From Sapria himalayana (Eukaryota > Streptophyta > Magnoliopsida > Malpighiales > Rafflesiaceae), in assembly GCA_029783825.1 (NCBI GenBank), contig JAREIK010011336.1, forward strand, positions 1 to 64,000: 64,000 nt of DNA, read 5' to 3'. Positions 14,667 to 24,799 of this stretch are shown one piece after another (within the stretch, counting starts at the first letter, position 1; each line of letters begins with the position of its first letter). Under the pieces are notes generated by a model. The model was not told the origin of the DNA. It made no database searches and saw nothing but the letters and a program-made list of their open reading frames with translations. Both the position numbers and the translations under genes were made by a program.

Positions 14667-15375
14667 CTATCTATCTATATCTATCTATTAGTCTATCTAT
14701 TTTTCGGTCTATCTATATTTCTATATATTTATCTATCTATCTTTCTTTATATATATCAATGTATCTACATGTATATATAACTATCTATCTATCTATTTAT
14801 CTATTTGTCTATATATTTGTATATCTACTTGTCAATATATATATATTATCTATCTCTTTCTATGTATCTATATGTTTAATATATATATATCTTTATGTCT
14901 AGCTATCTGTCTATATATCTATCTTTCTATCTATCTTATTACTCTCTATATGACAATATATCTATCTACTATCATTCAATTATCTGTCAATATTTTGGTC
15001 TATCTATTTATATATCTATCTATCTTTCTATATATCTATTTATCTGTCTAACTATCTATCAATATATTTGTCTTTCTTTCTATCTATTTGTCTATCTGTA
15101 TATTCGTCTATCTATCTATCTATTATCTATATGTTTATCTATCTCTCTATCTATCTGTCTATCTATCTATATATCTTTCTTAATATATGTCAATATGTAT
15201 ATATATATATATATTATCTGTATGTTTATCTATCTCTCTATCTGTATGTCTATCTATCTATCTAAATATCTATTGTCTATCTATCTATGTATCTATCTTT
15301 CTATCTATCAATCTGTCTATCTATCTATATTTCTATCTATTTGTATATTAATCAATCTATATGGGCTTTTTCAAT

Positions 15376-16120
15376 CACTAAAATAGAATAACGACGGATT
15401 AACAATAGAAATTATCCCAAGCTATAGTGCTCATCACAAAATACAAGTGAGAAAAACCCCTAGCAAATATTTTAATAATAGAAATTTCCTAGCTAATTAT
15501 AAATTTTCCCTTGCTAATTTTAATCGTAATTAAGAAAAGTAATTAATATTTTTTGATTGAAATTGTATAGCAAATTCTCTAGCTAAATTAGCTGGGAAAA
15601 TTCCCTTTCAATTTTCATTCCAAAGCTATTTTCACAATTTTATTTTTTTAAAAAAATTTGATTCCATATTTTTAAATTTTTATAATAAATTGAATAAAAA
15701 CATATATTATAGCCATTATTTATAATTAACAAAATGAAAAAGTAGTTAATAAATTAATTTGATACAATAAATACATAATTAAAACAAAAACATAACATAG
15801 GTATATAATCATTTTAAACTAAATCATCACCCTCATTATTAGCTGATGCATTTGTACTAGGCTCTCCTTTGTTGATACTTGCTAAAACTCTGTGTGCTAT
15901 CTATCTTATCAAGGCTGCTATTGTTACTCCATATAGGTCATCTTCTATTGCATTGTATTCTTCATTTCTTTCATCTCATCATTCACTTGTTTCATTTCTT
16001 ACATAGACATCTATTCAAAATTAAACAATACGAAGGATGGCAACTTATTAATTTAACAAAATTTATATATATGACCATCACTTATATAGCATTTACCAAT
16101 ATGCACGGTGAATACTGATT
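15376..16120 (-). mobile_element. CACTA element II, 3' terminal part
   Basis: CACTAAAATAGAATAACGAC at 15376 is a clean CACTA terminus, flanked outside by AAT (15373-15375) and the end of the TATC array. Subterminal GCTAGGGAAAATTCC-like repeats follow to about 15620. Minus-strand remains of the second CACTA gene lie at 15814-16020. With genes on the minus strand, this is the element's 3' end. The other end was not identified: no matching terminus flanked by AAT was recognised further right. Confidence 0.8.
15814..16020 (-). pseudogene. C-terminal fragment of CACTA second protein (Ptta/En/Spm type)
   Basis: The minus strand reads NDEMKEMKNTMQ, a stop, KMTYME and, in another frame, KGEPSTNASANNEGDDLV followed by TAA at 15814-15816. 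The first part matches the coiled-coil-like tail of the second protein of element IV (NYEMKEIKNVMQQQMSYMES, about 45960-46025). The second part matches that copy's sequence as DNA. This gene's product is thought to assist CACTA transposition, like TNPA in En/Spm. Internal stops and a frame change show it is broken. Confidence 0.65.
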
Positions 16121-17754
16121 CGGAGAATTATCAAGTTTTCCGACACATATATAGCCTTTACCAATCATTGTGCAAAATTTAATCCATAAAACAAATATTG
16201 AATTTCCAACATACTCTTTTAGAACATGGAAGAAATAAAATCATTACCTAGTAGCTATTGGAATCATCAACTTGAAAGAATCCACTAACAGATTGTTGAC
16301 CACTACTAGAGCCATATGGCACGTTGTGAGAATGAAGCTTGTATTCCATCTTCTCCTGTATCAGCTTCAGAAATGACCTGTACATAATATGGACGAAGAA
16401 ATCAACATTACTCAGATGAAAATCTTTCAGTTTATTAAACTTGCACGATACTAGAATTGAACATCATATTTGAAACTCATGATGCATTTTAGTTTTGAAT
16501 AATAAGGATCAGAAAACACATAAAAAATCTGATGTATATAAAATATTGAGCTTATGAAATATTTTGGCGTTTAGTCCGACAAAGTTTCACATAAATGTTT
16601 CCATCAATTAGGTATATCTATATGAATTTTCTTGCAAGGCAGGTGGATTCTAGTTTTGAACCTCAATTCCTTGTGAACAATTGATTGACATTAATGTAAA
16701 GGATGGTTGATGATGTCTAAGTTTAGATACAGAGAAAATGAAAATATCAAAAAGAGTCTTGGGCTGCAACAGCATAAGCAGTATGACAGTGTCAAAGCCT
16801 TGAGAAATGGTCATCTCATGAAATGGCAGATCATGATCATGATGGCTTGCACATTAAAGGTTTAGTGATCAATTTCATTCACTATTCATGGTTGTCTTTG
16901 TTTAGGCTTCCATCATTCTTGGTTGATTTTAACACCCTAATCATAAAGGCAACGCATACAAGTGGATGAGGTGTACCTTTCTACACCATTTGAGTTTATC
17001 ACATAATACTTTGGCCAACTGAGGAGGATGTTCATCATGCACAATAATGAAAAAAAGAATTGCATTAGCTGCAAAAAAAAATGCTATCGTCTCTTCTACT
17101 TAATCTCTTCATCAAACAAAAATAAAGCAATAGCCCCAAATATTATAACCTAAAAATGCAAGAAAAATATGGATGCTTTCCATAATAAATACAAACTATG
17201 ATGCATAGGTGCAAGTGGAATTACAGTTATCAAGAGGGCAACGGCACTGACGGACTAAGAAGGGATTCAGTAGCAGAAACAGGGTAATGGTGTCATTAAT
17301 AGTGGTGGCACAAAAAATAATAGCTAACACTGGGGCATTAGATGTTATTTTCTGCCGACTCTATGATGGGCCCAAACAACATATTCAAATCCTTCTAGTT
17401 ATGCAAACGATAAGTCTACCTAAAAAGGACTCATATTTTAACTAAGAAAACTAAAAGAAGAAGCATTCTTCATGCATATTTTTGCCTAGTCATATTCATT
17501 ATCACCAAAACCAAAATAACCCCACCAAATGTGATATGCAAACCCCAACTTAAAAAATATGAAACAAATTACAACATGATTTATGCTACACGCCAGTTAT
17601 GCATAAATAAGCAACAAAAAAATACCTCTTGTTCACTCAATGGCTTGCATTGCATCAACTAGTTAATCTACTCATCTATGTTTCCTTTTTCACTTGAATG
17701 GAATCAATCAGAGCTCATCTTCTTTCACACCTTACTTTTGGCTTTGATATACTG
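16121..17754. other. Low-copy sequence, less AT-rich, with exon-like islands
   Basis: Base composition is more balanced than in the surroundings and no tandem repeats are visible. Besides the exon candidate at 16248-16377, a minus-strand stretch near 17634-17740 reads VDAMQAIE and ends at a GT donor-like GTATTT, but contains stops. I cannot assign a gene. It may be intron and exon remains of a host gene, either captured by element II or resident. Confidence 0.4.
16248..16377 (-). CDS. Possible isolated terminal coding exon, unknown product
   Basis: On the minus strand an acceptor-like TATGTACAG is followed by 43 open codons, ending at TAG (16248-16250). The peptide includes SFLKLIQEKMEYKLHSHNVP and then GSSSGQQSVSGFFQVDDSNS. 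Composition and codon use look like real coding sequence rather than an AT-rich chance frame. I do not recognise the family. No convincing upstream exon was found; the next exon-like stretch, near 17.6 kb, has stops. It is therefore probably a gene fragment. Confidence 0.25.
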
Positions 17755-18130
17755 TTGTGTTTAAAATATTATTTAAATGTTACATATATATAAATATGTA
17801 ACACTTTTATAAATATTATATAGTATACATATCAAATTATATAAAAATTATAAATATTATATTTAAAGAAAAATATATATGTTATATATATGTTTAAAAA
17901 TAGGTATAAACATTTTATATGTTATATAAATGTTATATAAAAAATACATAAATGGATAGAGTTATGTAAATATTGTATAAATATTTATAAACATTTATAC
18001 ATATTTATAAAAATTTATATAACATTTATTTTATATAAACATATCAATTTTATATATAATGTTATATGTTTATATATATTAAAGCATAGAAATTTATATA
18101 TAATGTCATATGATTATATAAAAGTATAAA
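17755..18130. repeat. Dispersed AT-rich repeat, inverted copy of 53390-53790
   Basis: The reverse complement of this segment matches 53390-53790 over many stretches. Examples are ACTATATAATATTTATAAAA followed by GTGTTA, and CCATTTAT-n-ATTTTTTATATAAC. The shared edge motif is GTTTAAAATATTATT in this orientation. No coding potential is seen. Confidence 0.75.
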
Positions 18131-18205
18131 TTCTATTATATGATGTTATCTATTTATAATATATTTGGAGACAATCAAAACAGAACCCATATATTTAAAC
18201 CACTT

Positions 18206-18241
18206 AATTTGATCTCTCATTCTTCTATGAGAGATCAAATT
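18206..18241. repeat. Perfect 15-bp hairpin
   Basis: AATTTGATCTCTCAT (18206-18220) and its exact reverse complement (18227-18241) flank a 6-base loop, TCTTCT. Confidence 0.9.
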
Positions 18242-18490
18242 TAATAAAGTATATCTAGTCGTATTACTATTGATGTATTACAATAAAATATAATCCATCA
18301 AAAAATAAAAATATAATTATCATAAAAAAACATCATTAAAATAAAATCATGATATAATATATATAAGTCATATAAATTTAATTTTCTAAATAATGTGATT
18401 CATAAATTCATGATATGACTTAAAAATAATCTAAATTAGCTTCAAATTTATGCAAATGCTTTAAATCAAAATATAATTGCAACTAATAAA

Positions 18491-18655
18491 GGCATGGTGG
18501 TTCGATTGGTAGGGTTTTGAATTCACAACTACTTGAAGATTACAAGTTCAATCCTAATTCCTAATTAGCTATCAATAACATCATTTGGTTGGTCAAGAAT
18601 TCATTCCTCTTGTTGTTTGGGTAGATTGCCTTGGGTCAGATACTACCCAATTACA
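18491..18655 (+). mobile_element. Possible tRNA-derived SINE
   Basis: An A-box-like TGGTTCGATTGG (18498-18509) is followed 35 bp later by a B-box-like AGTTCAATCC (18545-18554), as in the internal RNA polymerase III promoter of tRNA-derived SINEs. A tRNA-unrelated body of about 100 bp follows and runs into a CA-rich tail. It does not fold as an intact tRNA by inspection. I found no second copy in the window and no clear target-site duplication, so ends are approximate. Confidence 0.45.
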
Positions 18656-18684
18656 CACACACACGCGCGCGCGCGCGTATACAA

Positions 18685-18720
<36 letters not shown>

Positions 18721-18721
18721 C

Positions 18722-18762
<41 letters not shown>

Positions 18763-19025
18763 CTATACATACATATAATGTCTATATACAAATATATATG
18801 TCTACACACACACACACACATATATATACATACATATATATCTATATATATCTATATATCTATATATATCTATATATATATATATATATATATATCTATA
18901 TATATATATATATATATATATCTATTATATCTATAACTATATCTATATCTATATACCTATAATACATACATACATACATACACATACATACATACATACA
19001 TATATATATATATATATCTATCTAT
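18653..19025. repeat. Compound microsatellite: CA, CG, TA, TATC, CATA
   Basis: Successive blocks are (CA)n, a short (CG)n, (CA)n, long (TA)n runs with TATC interruptions, and (CATA)n near 18962-19000. Reading frames across it (18585-18962, 18631-18936) are repeat artefacts. Confidence 0.95.
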
Positions 19026-19055
19026 CATCTATATACATTCATATAATCTATTTTA

Positions 19056-19405
19056 ATGTCAATTCAATTAAAGTAATCAATGTTGATAACTATAATAAAA
19101 ATGACAATTAATCAATCAGTTGAGCTTGGTTTGTGTAAACATGTATTTGTACTCAATGCACAAGGTTCTTGGCTAACATAAGGTTAGAGAAAGGTATATA
19201 AATATATATCTCAACAAATCTTACCATTGATATATCAAAGAGGTCATATCTGATTGTCTTGAACTTGAGGCTTATTACTATTGAGTAAATAAATGTATCA
19301 TCACATCAAAACATGATTTATTTTAATTTTAATTTAGGCAAAGTAGTCAATATTGATGGACTATCATCATAAATGGCATTAAATCCATCAGTTGAGCTTA
19401 AATAT
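19056..19405. repeat. Diverged direct duplication, about 265 bp apart
   Basis: A segment with AAAGTAATCAATGTTGAT and ATCAGTTGAGCTT (about 19065-19127) recurs as AAAGTAGTCAATATTGAT and ATCAGTTGAGCTT (about 19339-19400). The copies have diverged but keep the same order of motifs. Confidence 0.65.
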
Positions 19406-19431
19406 AAAGAAGAGTACAACCGTGTGTGTAT

Positions 19432-19631
19432 TTTGAGGAGAGATGTGAAGGAAAGGTACCTGGAGAATGTTCTCCAGCTCCCTAAATACAAGTTAAGAAC
19501 TTCATGAGACCTACCATGTGAATAAAATTTGGAATCATCTTTTCTAGAAAAAGTAGATTGTATTTAAAAAATAATACTACCTAAGAGTAAATTCTCCAGG
19601 CTGCTTCCAGCTGGGACATCTCCTCATCAAA
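19432..19631. repeat. Fold-back or MITE-like element, 200 bp
   Basis: The ends are imperfect inverted repeats: TTTGAGGAGAGATGT at the left and ACATCTCCTCATCAAA at the right. CCTGGAGAAT also recurs in inverted form inside. TA dinucleotides flank both ends, which would suit a small DNA-transposon derivative. A perfect 8-bp palindrome, CTGGAGAA-TG-TTCTCCAG, lies at 19460-19477. Confidence 0.4.
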
Positions 19632-19700
19632 TACATAAATAGTTTCTAAACTTCAGGTGCATTGGCAAACTACATGAACCTTCAAAACAAAAAGTAGCAA

Positions 19701-19919
19701 TCAACTTAGGTTAGAAAAATAATTGGCGGGTCTTGTTTGTAATCTTTTGAGAGTTACTTTGGTAAAGCAAGTTTCATGATCATGGCATTGATCTGCTTTG
19801 ATCTTGATTGAAGAGCCTGCAAGACCTGTCAGTGATTCTATGACTTTTAGCTGACTCACAAATGACTTTAAGAGTCCAGTACCAAGCTTCTCTATCTTCC
19901 CATTGCTCGTGATGAACAA
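19701..19919 (-). CDS. Possible coding exon fragment, unknown product
   Basis: An open frame of 72 codons on the minus strand has coding-like composition in an AT-rich setting. It reads SNGKIEKLGTGLLKSFVSQL, then KVIESLTGLAGSSIKIKADQ. The start codon lies inside an uninterrupted frame, so the exon may begin upstream at a splice site. The last codons before the stop look like intron read-through. I do not recognise the family. It may belong to the same broken or captured gene as 16248-16377. Confidence 0.22.
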   Translation of the reverse strand: MFITSNGKIEKLGTGLLKSFVSQLKVIESLTGLAGSSIKIKADQCHDHETCFTKVTLKRLQTRPANYFSNLS

Positions 19920-20880
19920 AGAACACTTACAATGAACAAAAAATCAATTAACATATACATACATATATAGCTAGAGAGAGAGAGAGAGAAAGATAAAGAG
20001 AGACAGAAAGATTATATATGCACATGTAGAAAATATTACATTATAGATAAAAATTCTGACCATGATGATTTAGGTGATAGTTGGAGCACAACATTCTATG
20101 GGTGCATTTGCATTCATATTCCCCAATTGTATGTACTTCCTCTTAATTCAATATGTTTCTTTATATTAATCTATAAGTATAGCAAATAAGAATATTAAGC
20201 TTGCGGTGCATGTCCTAGAAAAAGCAAAAATAAACAAAATGAAAATTGATAATCAAATCAAAATTTTAATATTACGGTGCAAGTATAAAACAACATGCAT
20301 AGAATCATGGGTCCAACCGAGATTAAGAAAAAAATAGTTGAATTTGTAGAATTTAATTTCCAAATTAGAAACAAAAGTCAATAAAAAATATAATAGTGAT
20401 CAGCTTAGAAATAAAAGAAGACGCAGATCTGATACCATCAACACTAAATCCAATTCTAAGATCCAAATCAAAGAAGATGAGTTTTTAAGAAATGTTCATA
20501 TTCTTCTAACATAAACTCGAATGAAAGTAAAATAAAAAAATTCATTTATTAACTTATTATAATACAATATTTTAAATAACTAAAACAAAAAAAACATAAA
20601 ATAGATTACATCTTATTAATCAATGTATCCACCAACTTTGCACAAAGTAAAATCTATCAATGTATCGTCGTTGCTTTCTCTACCTCTACTCCTCTAATCA
20701 CCAACTTTCCGCTATGAAAATGTTGTCTGAATCATGGTGCATCATGTTTGTTGAAATATGTCTTCACTTATACAAGCTTTGTATGGGAAACAATGCGGTA
20801 CCATATCTGTATGGAATTTAAACTACCAAATCAAATCAAAATAAATAAATAAAAAACTATGTTTTGATAAATATATATTG
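19920..20880. other. No gene seen
   Basis: AT-rich DNA with a short (AG)n run at 19972-19990. TTGATGGTATCAGATCTG on the minus strand near 20428-20448 resembles a Met-tRNA primer-binding site, but no LTR was found beside it. Confidence 0.55.
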
Positions 20881-21060
20881 CTGCAGTAAATATATACATA
20901 TATACTAGCATTTCATTCATACATATATTACTATAGTATATGTACATATAAACTACAGTATAATGCGTACATATATACTAAGTACATATATATACTCAGT
21001 ATATATGTACATAAAATACAATAGTATTATATGTAAGTATATGCCGACTATATACGTACG
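20881..21060. repeat. AT-rich minisatellite around TATATGTACATATA
   Basis: Variants of CAGTATATATGTACATA and TATACTATAGTA repeat irregularly. Very similar motifs occur at 60250-60420. Confidence 0.75.
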
Positions 21061-21063
21061 TAT

Positions 21064-21437
21064 ACACCGCATTTGTTGCCGTTGTAGCTGCTCCCACTAC
21101 CACTGCCACTCTTGCCACTGTCGCTACCGCTACCACTGTAGCTGCCGATGCCACTATCGATGCCACTGTTGCTGCTAACACTGCCACTGTCGGTGCTGCC
21201 ACTACTGCTACCACAGCAACCGGTGCTGCCACTACCGCACCTGTCGCCATCGTGGCAGCCGCTGATCCCGCAGCTGCCGCAGCTACTGTAGCGCTGCTAT
21301 GGCCAATGACGTTGCCTCTGCCACTAATGCCGGTGCTGCCACTGCTACTGTCACCACTACGCCTCTACCACCACCACCGCCATCACTACTACTGCCGCTA
21401 CTACCATCGATGCCATCACTGCCACTGCTGCCGCTAC
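21064..21437. repeat. GC-rich trinucleotide minisatellite (GCC/ACT/GCT)
   Basis: About 370 bp follow a triplet rhythm, mostly GCC, ACT, GCT and ACC, in a window that is otherwise very AT-rich. Frames read Ala/Thr-rich on plus and Ala/Val-rich on minus, as expected of any such repeat. The open frames at 20996-21250 (minus) and 21252-21440 (plus) have no domain signature or conserved start. Confidence 0.9.
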
Positions 21438-21829
21438 TGAAAATAGGCTTTTACTTACCTATAATAGGCTAAAACTCTACCCAAAATATTTAGAGACACA
21501 AAAACATATTCACAGATATATACAAACAAATATTATAGACATTAAAAAACATAAATTAAATTTTATTGTCTTATAGCTTCAATAAAAATCCAAAAGATGT
21601 CCAGCAATTATGTTTATAGATAAAGAGAGTGCAAAAATAAAATGTTTTTAGAATAATAAAGATAAGATAAGCTAGCCCTCTTTTTGATAAAACTTATATC
21701 TATAAATATGAGACTCATGCATTGGAAGGACCGTGGTAATGTCTTAATACTTTGAATTAGAAAAGCAAAGAACAAAACCAGAATTAAAAAGTTGAAACCT
21801 GCAAAAAATATAATAATTATCTGCTACAC

Positions 21830-23930
21830 CATGTCATCTATTTTGATTGTGGTTGCAGTTAGCTATTTTAAAAACAAACTAAGTTCTATAAGGACCTTCC
21901 AAATACTTAGTGGAAGTAATCCATGGAATGCAATTGGTATTAATCTCTGCATAAATACATGACAGTCATGACTTTTCATTCTAAATAACTTAAGATTCTT
22001 CATATCAACGCATCTACCCATATTTGACACATATCCATCAGGGAATTTCAAATTTTTAATTCATTCACACAATATCTGTCTTGCCTTCTTATCAAGTGTG
22101 TAGCAAGCTTTAGAAATTTTTCTGTTTCCTCATTCAGTTTCAATTGAGGATGCCAACAGTAATCATTCAGCTATTGTCTTGATTTTAATGTGTCTTTTGT
22201 TTTTCCATCTTCATTAAGGATAGTGTTGAAAACAATGTCAAAAAAAATTTTCAATATGCATTACATCTGTGTTATGATGAATTAAATTGGACTTCCAATA
22301 GGTTAAGTCCCAAAATATGCTAAATTTCCTCCAGCCAAATAATTTTCCTATTAGTCTATTACTTCTAGTAGCATCATTTTAATTTACCTTCTTCAAACCC
22401 AAAATATGAATTTTGTAATAATATCATCTCTTGAACGTAGTGATGGTGCAACTGGCATCACAAATTTATTTTTTCGAAATGCAATTTTATTTCTTCGAAA
22501 TGGATGATTCGTAGGTAGAAACTTACGATGGTTATCAAACCATGATTGTTTACCACTAAATTTGAGGGTAAATGCATCGGAATTTGTTAGGCAATATGGG
22601 CATGTGAATCGCCCTATAGTACTCCAGCCAGACAACATTGAATATGCAGGAAAATCACTTATCGTCCACATAAGGGCTGCCCGCATAATGAAATTTTGCT
22701 TCTTTGAGATATCATATGTATTCATGCTAACATCCCATAAATGATTTAACTATGCAATAAGAGGTGGTAAAAAACATCAAGCATGTCTTTCGGATTTTTT
22801 AGCCCTAGAACCAATATTGACAAAATCATATATTACTCATTCAAACACAACCACGATGGCAAGTTATAAGGTGTCACTATCACTGACCATGTTGAATACT
22901 ATTGTCCATATTGAAAAAAATCGCTGAAATCCATCAGGGTAAAGACCTAATCTTATATTTTGACTTTATGCGGCAAAATCTTGATGTATATAATTAAAAT
23001 CCTTTCAAGCAGGTGAATCTGATGGATGACGCATTACCCCTTCTTCAACCTCATGCTCGGAATGCCACCTCATATCATTTGTTGTAGCATTTGATGCATA
23101 TAGTATCTATAATCGAGGAATTAATGAAAAATAATATATCTTCTTAAAGACAACCTTCAATTTTTGTAATGTATCTACAACAAAAATTGCCTTCCTAAAC
23201 CAAGAATGGTCAAAAAACTTACAGCTAATTAAATCACTATCACCGCCCCAATATAACATGCATCCATTTAAACAATAATCAATTTTTTTCACTAGGATAC
23301 CAATTCCTCGAAGTAACTTCTTAGTGGTGTAAAAGTTGTTAATGATCAAATTATTATCCGGAACAATCTCTTTCATCAGTTTTGTAACCTCATCAAATAA
23401 TTTTTCAAACATATGATTTTTTGACTTAATGCTCATTAGTAGAGCCACAAGTGACATTTGCAAATATGTTTTACAACCAGGCCACAACTCTTTATCTGTA
23501 GCTTTAAGCATTTCATAAAATTTGAACTTCAGGATTAGGTGGTTCATCCATGTAATCCATATTGAAGTCTTAGCACCAACAGCTTCCATGATCATTCTAT
23601 GGTATGTGTTTGATGATTCTTCACCACAAGAAAATGATTTAATACCCTCATTTTGGTCAATATTCAGAGCCATTGTACTTTCTCCATGATAAATCCAAAC
23701 AAAATAATTGGCATAGAGCCATATTTAGCCAATTTATATCTTATAGTGTTTGCATCACGAAAAGGGATATTCTGACACTTGTGATGATTACATGGACACT
23801 TAATTTTTTCTCCTTCCATCAATCATGATTGACTACATGCAAATTGATGAAAGTTTCAAGCCTAGTCAAAAAATAGTTATTCAAAATTCATGAATACACT
23901 TTTGTACATCCACTAATGATCTGAGCTCAT
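21830..23930 (-). pseudogene. CACTA TNP2-type transposase pseudogene, 3'-truncated
   Basis: Reading from 23930 leftwards: an N-terminal transposase-associated domain (MSSDH, stop, WMYKS; FACSQS; MEGEKIKCPCNHHKC at 23819), then an open stretch 23673-23107 with NLIINNFYTTKKLLRGIGIL and CMLYWGGDSDLISC. Next come PDGFQRF with a putative catalytic Asp (about 22945) and an open stretch 22725-22393 with RAALMWTISDFPAYSMLSGW and STIGRFTCPYC. NTDVMHIEN follows (about 22270), and then the DUF4218 start, KFPDGYVSNMGRCVD to HDCHVFMQRLIPIAFHGLLP (22051-21863). The gene ends at the internal deletion joint at 21830. It holds at least four breaks. Long open stretches suggest it decayed later than the copy at 2047. 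Confidence 0.88.
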
Positions 23931-24210
23931 TTGACCTGTTTAATTTACAAAAAAAAATGCCCAATCATTATTATAAATAAAACATTCGATTACTTTAAAA
24001 ATATACAAATAATTAAATAAAATTACTTATAGTTGAATATGTAAAATTTAAATATAGTGAAAATCGAGGCAAGTGTTTGTAGAATCTACATTAATAAATA
24101 ATGTAATTTTTAGAACGATAAAGATTATAAGATATCATAGTTATACTAGATAAAAGTGCAAAGTATGATAATGCACAAGAAAAGAATGCAAAAAAAAGAC
24201 ATTTACGTTT

Positions 24211-24592
24211 GAAGGAAAGAGTAAGAGAGAGAGAGAGAGAGAGAGAAAGATAAGGTGGGGAGAGAGAGGAGCAGAGAAATCGGGAGGCTAGGGAAGAGAG
24301 AGGAGAAAGAGAAGGAGAAGAGAATGAGTGAGAGAGGGGGAGAGAACTAAGTGAAAGGGAAGAGAGTGGAAAGAGAGAGAGAGAGGAAGAAAGAGAGAGG
24401 ATAGAGAGGGAGAGAGAGAAAGAGGGAGATAGAGAGAGAGAGAGAGAGAGAGAGTGGGAGGGAGAGAGAGACAAGCAGAATGTAGAGTGAGAAAGAAAAT
24501 AACAAGAGAGTGTGTGTGACACAAAGAAAAAGAGGAATATAGTACAAGAAGAATTAGAGAGGGAGGGAGAGAGAGGAACATAGAGAGTGTAG
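24211..24592 (+). repeat. Purine-only (GA/GGGA) tract
   Basis: About 380 bp are almost entirely A and G on the plus strand. The tract lies upstream of the minus-strand transposase start. The same tract sits at the same relative place in element IV. Minus-strand frames across it (Leu/Ser/Pro-rich) are composition artefacts. Confidence 0.95.
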
Positions 24593-24799
24593 TGTTAGAA
24601 TGAAAAATTATATAAAAGAAAATAAAATTTCTTCTATATAAACCTATCAAATATTATATATTTTGTCAAACATAAGTCATAACTGAGTCTGAGGCCCAAG
24701 GTAGTGATTAGATAAGAGTACAACTCTTATTTGTATTATACCATATATGAGCATGCCCAACGGACACTATCATTCTACGTGCTTACATATGGTTGATAT

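Larger units (their letters stand above)
7340..15363 (+). repeat. Degenerate TATC/TCTA tetranucleotide array, 8 kb
   Basis: About 8 kb consist of CTAT/CTGT/TTTG/TATA-type tetramers around a TATC consensus on the plus strand. The repeat has no stop codon in any of the three plus frames and reads Ser-Ile-Tyr-Leu. This explains the many long open frames of that composition; none has a domain signature, and I do not annotate them as genes. Local blocks of other periods are embedded in it. The left edge is the end of element I; the right edge lies 12 bp before the CACTA end at 15376. Confidence 0.97.
21461..24790 (-). mobile_element. CACTA element III, internally deleted copy of element IV
   Basis: The segment is collinear with 45403-52480. 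It begins at the shared ATAATAGGCTAAAACTC (21461) and follows element IV to the CAC at 21827-21829. It then jumps to sequence matching 49489 onward (CACCATGTCATC). The second-protein gene, the DUF4216 region and the end of DUF4218 are thereby missing. The rest of the transposase remnant, a purine tract and a linker ending at about 24790 follow. No CACTA terminus is visible at its left edge, so it is a fragment or its ends have decayed. It directly abuts the 550-bp satellite on the right. Confidence 0.8.

Noticed and set aside
7340..15363. CRISPR array
   Set aside because: No direct repeat and spacer pattern, only a degenerate tetranucleotide; the genome is a plant one.
18585..18962. Two overlapping frames rich in Thr-His and Tyr-Ile
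   Set aside because: Products of CA and TA microsatellites.
20428..20448. Met-tRNA-type primer-binding site of an LTR retrotransposon on the minus strand
   Set aside because: One mismatch to TGGTATCAGAGC and no LTR, TG/CA border or gag-pol remnant nearby.
24091..24650. Leu/Ser/Pro-rich frames across the purine tracts (also 51805-52246)
   Set aside because: They overlap in two or three frames and reflect a CT-only strand that cannot form stops.
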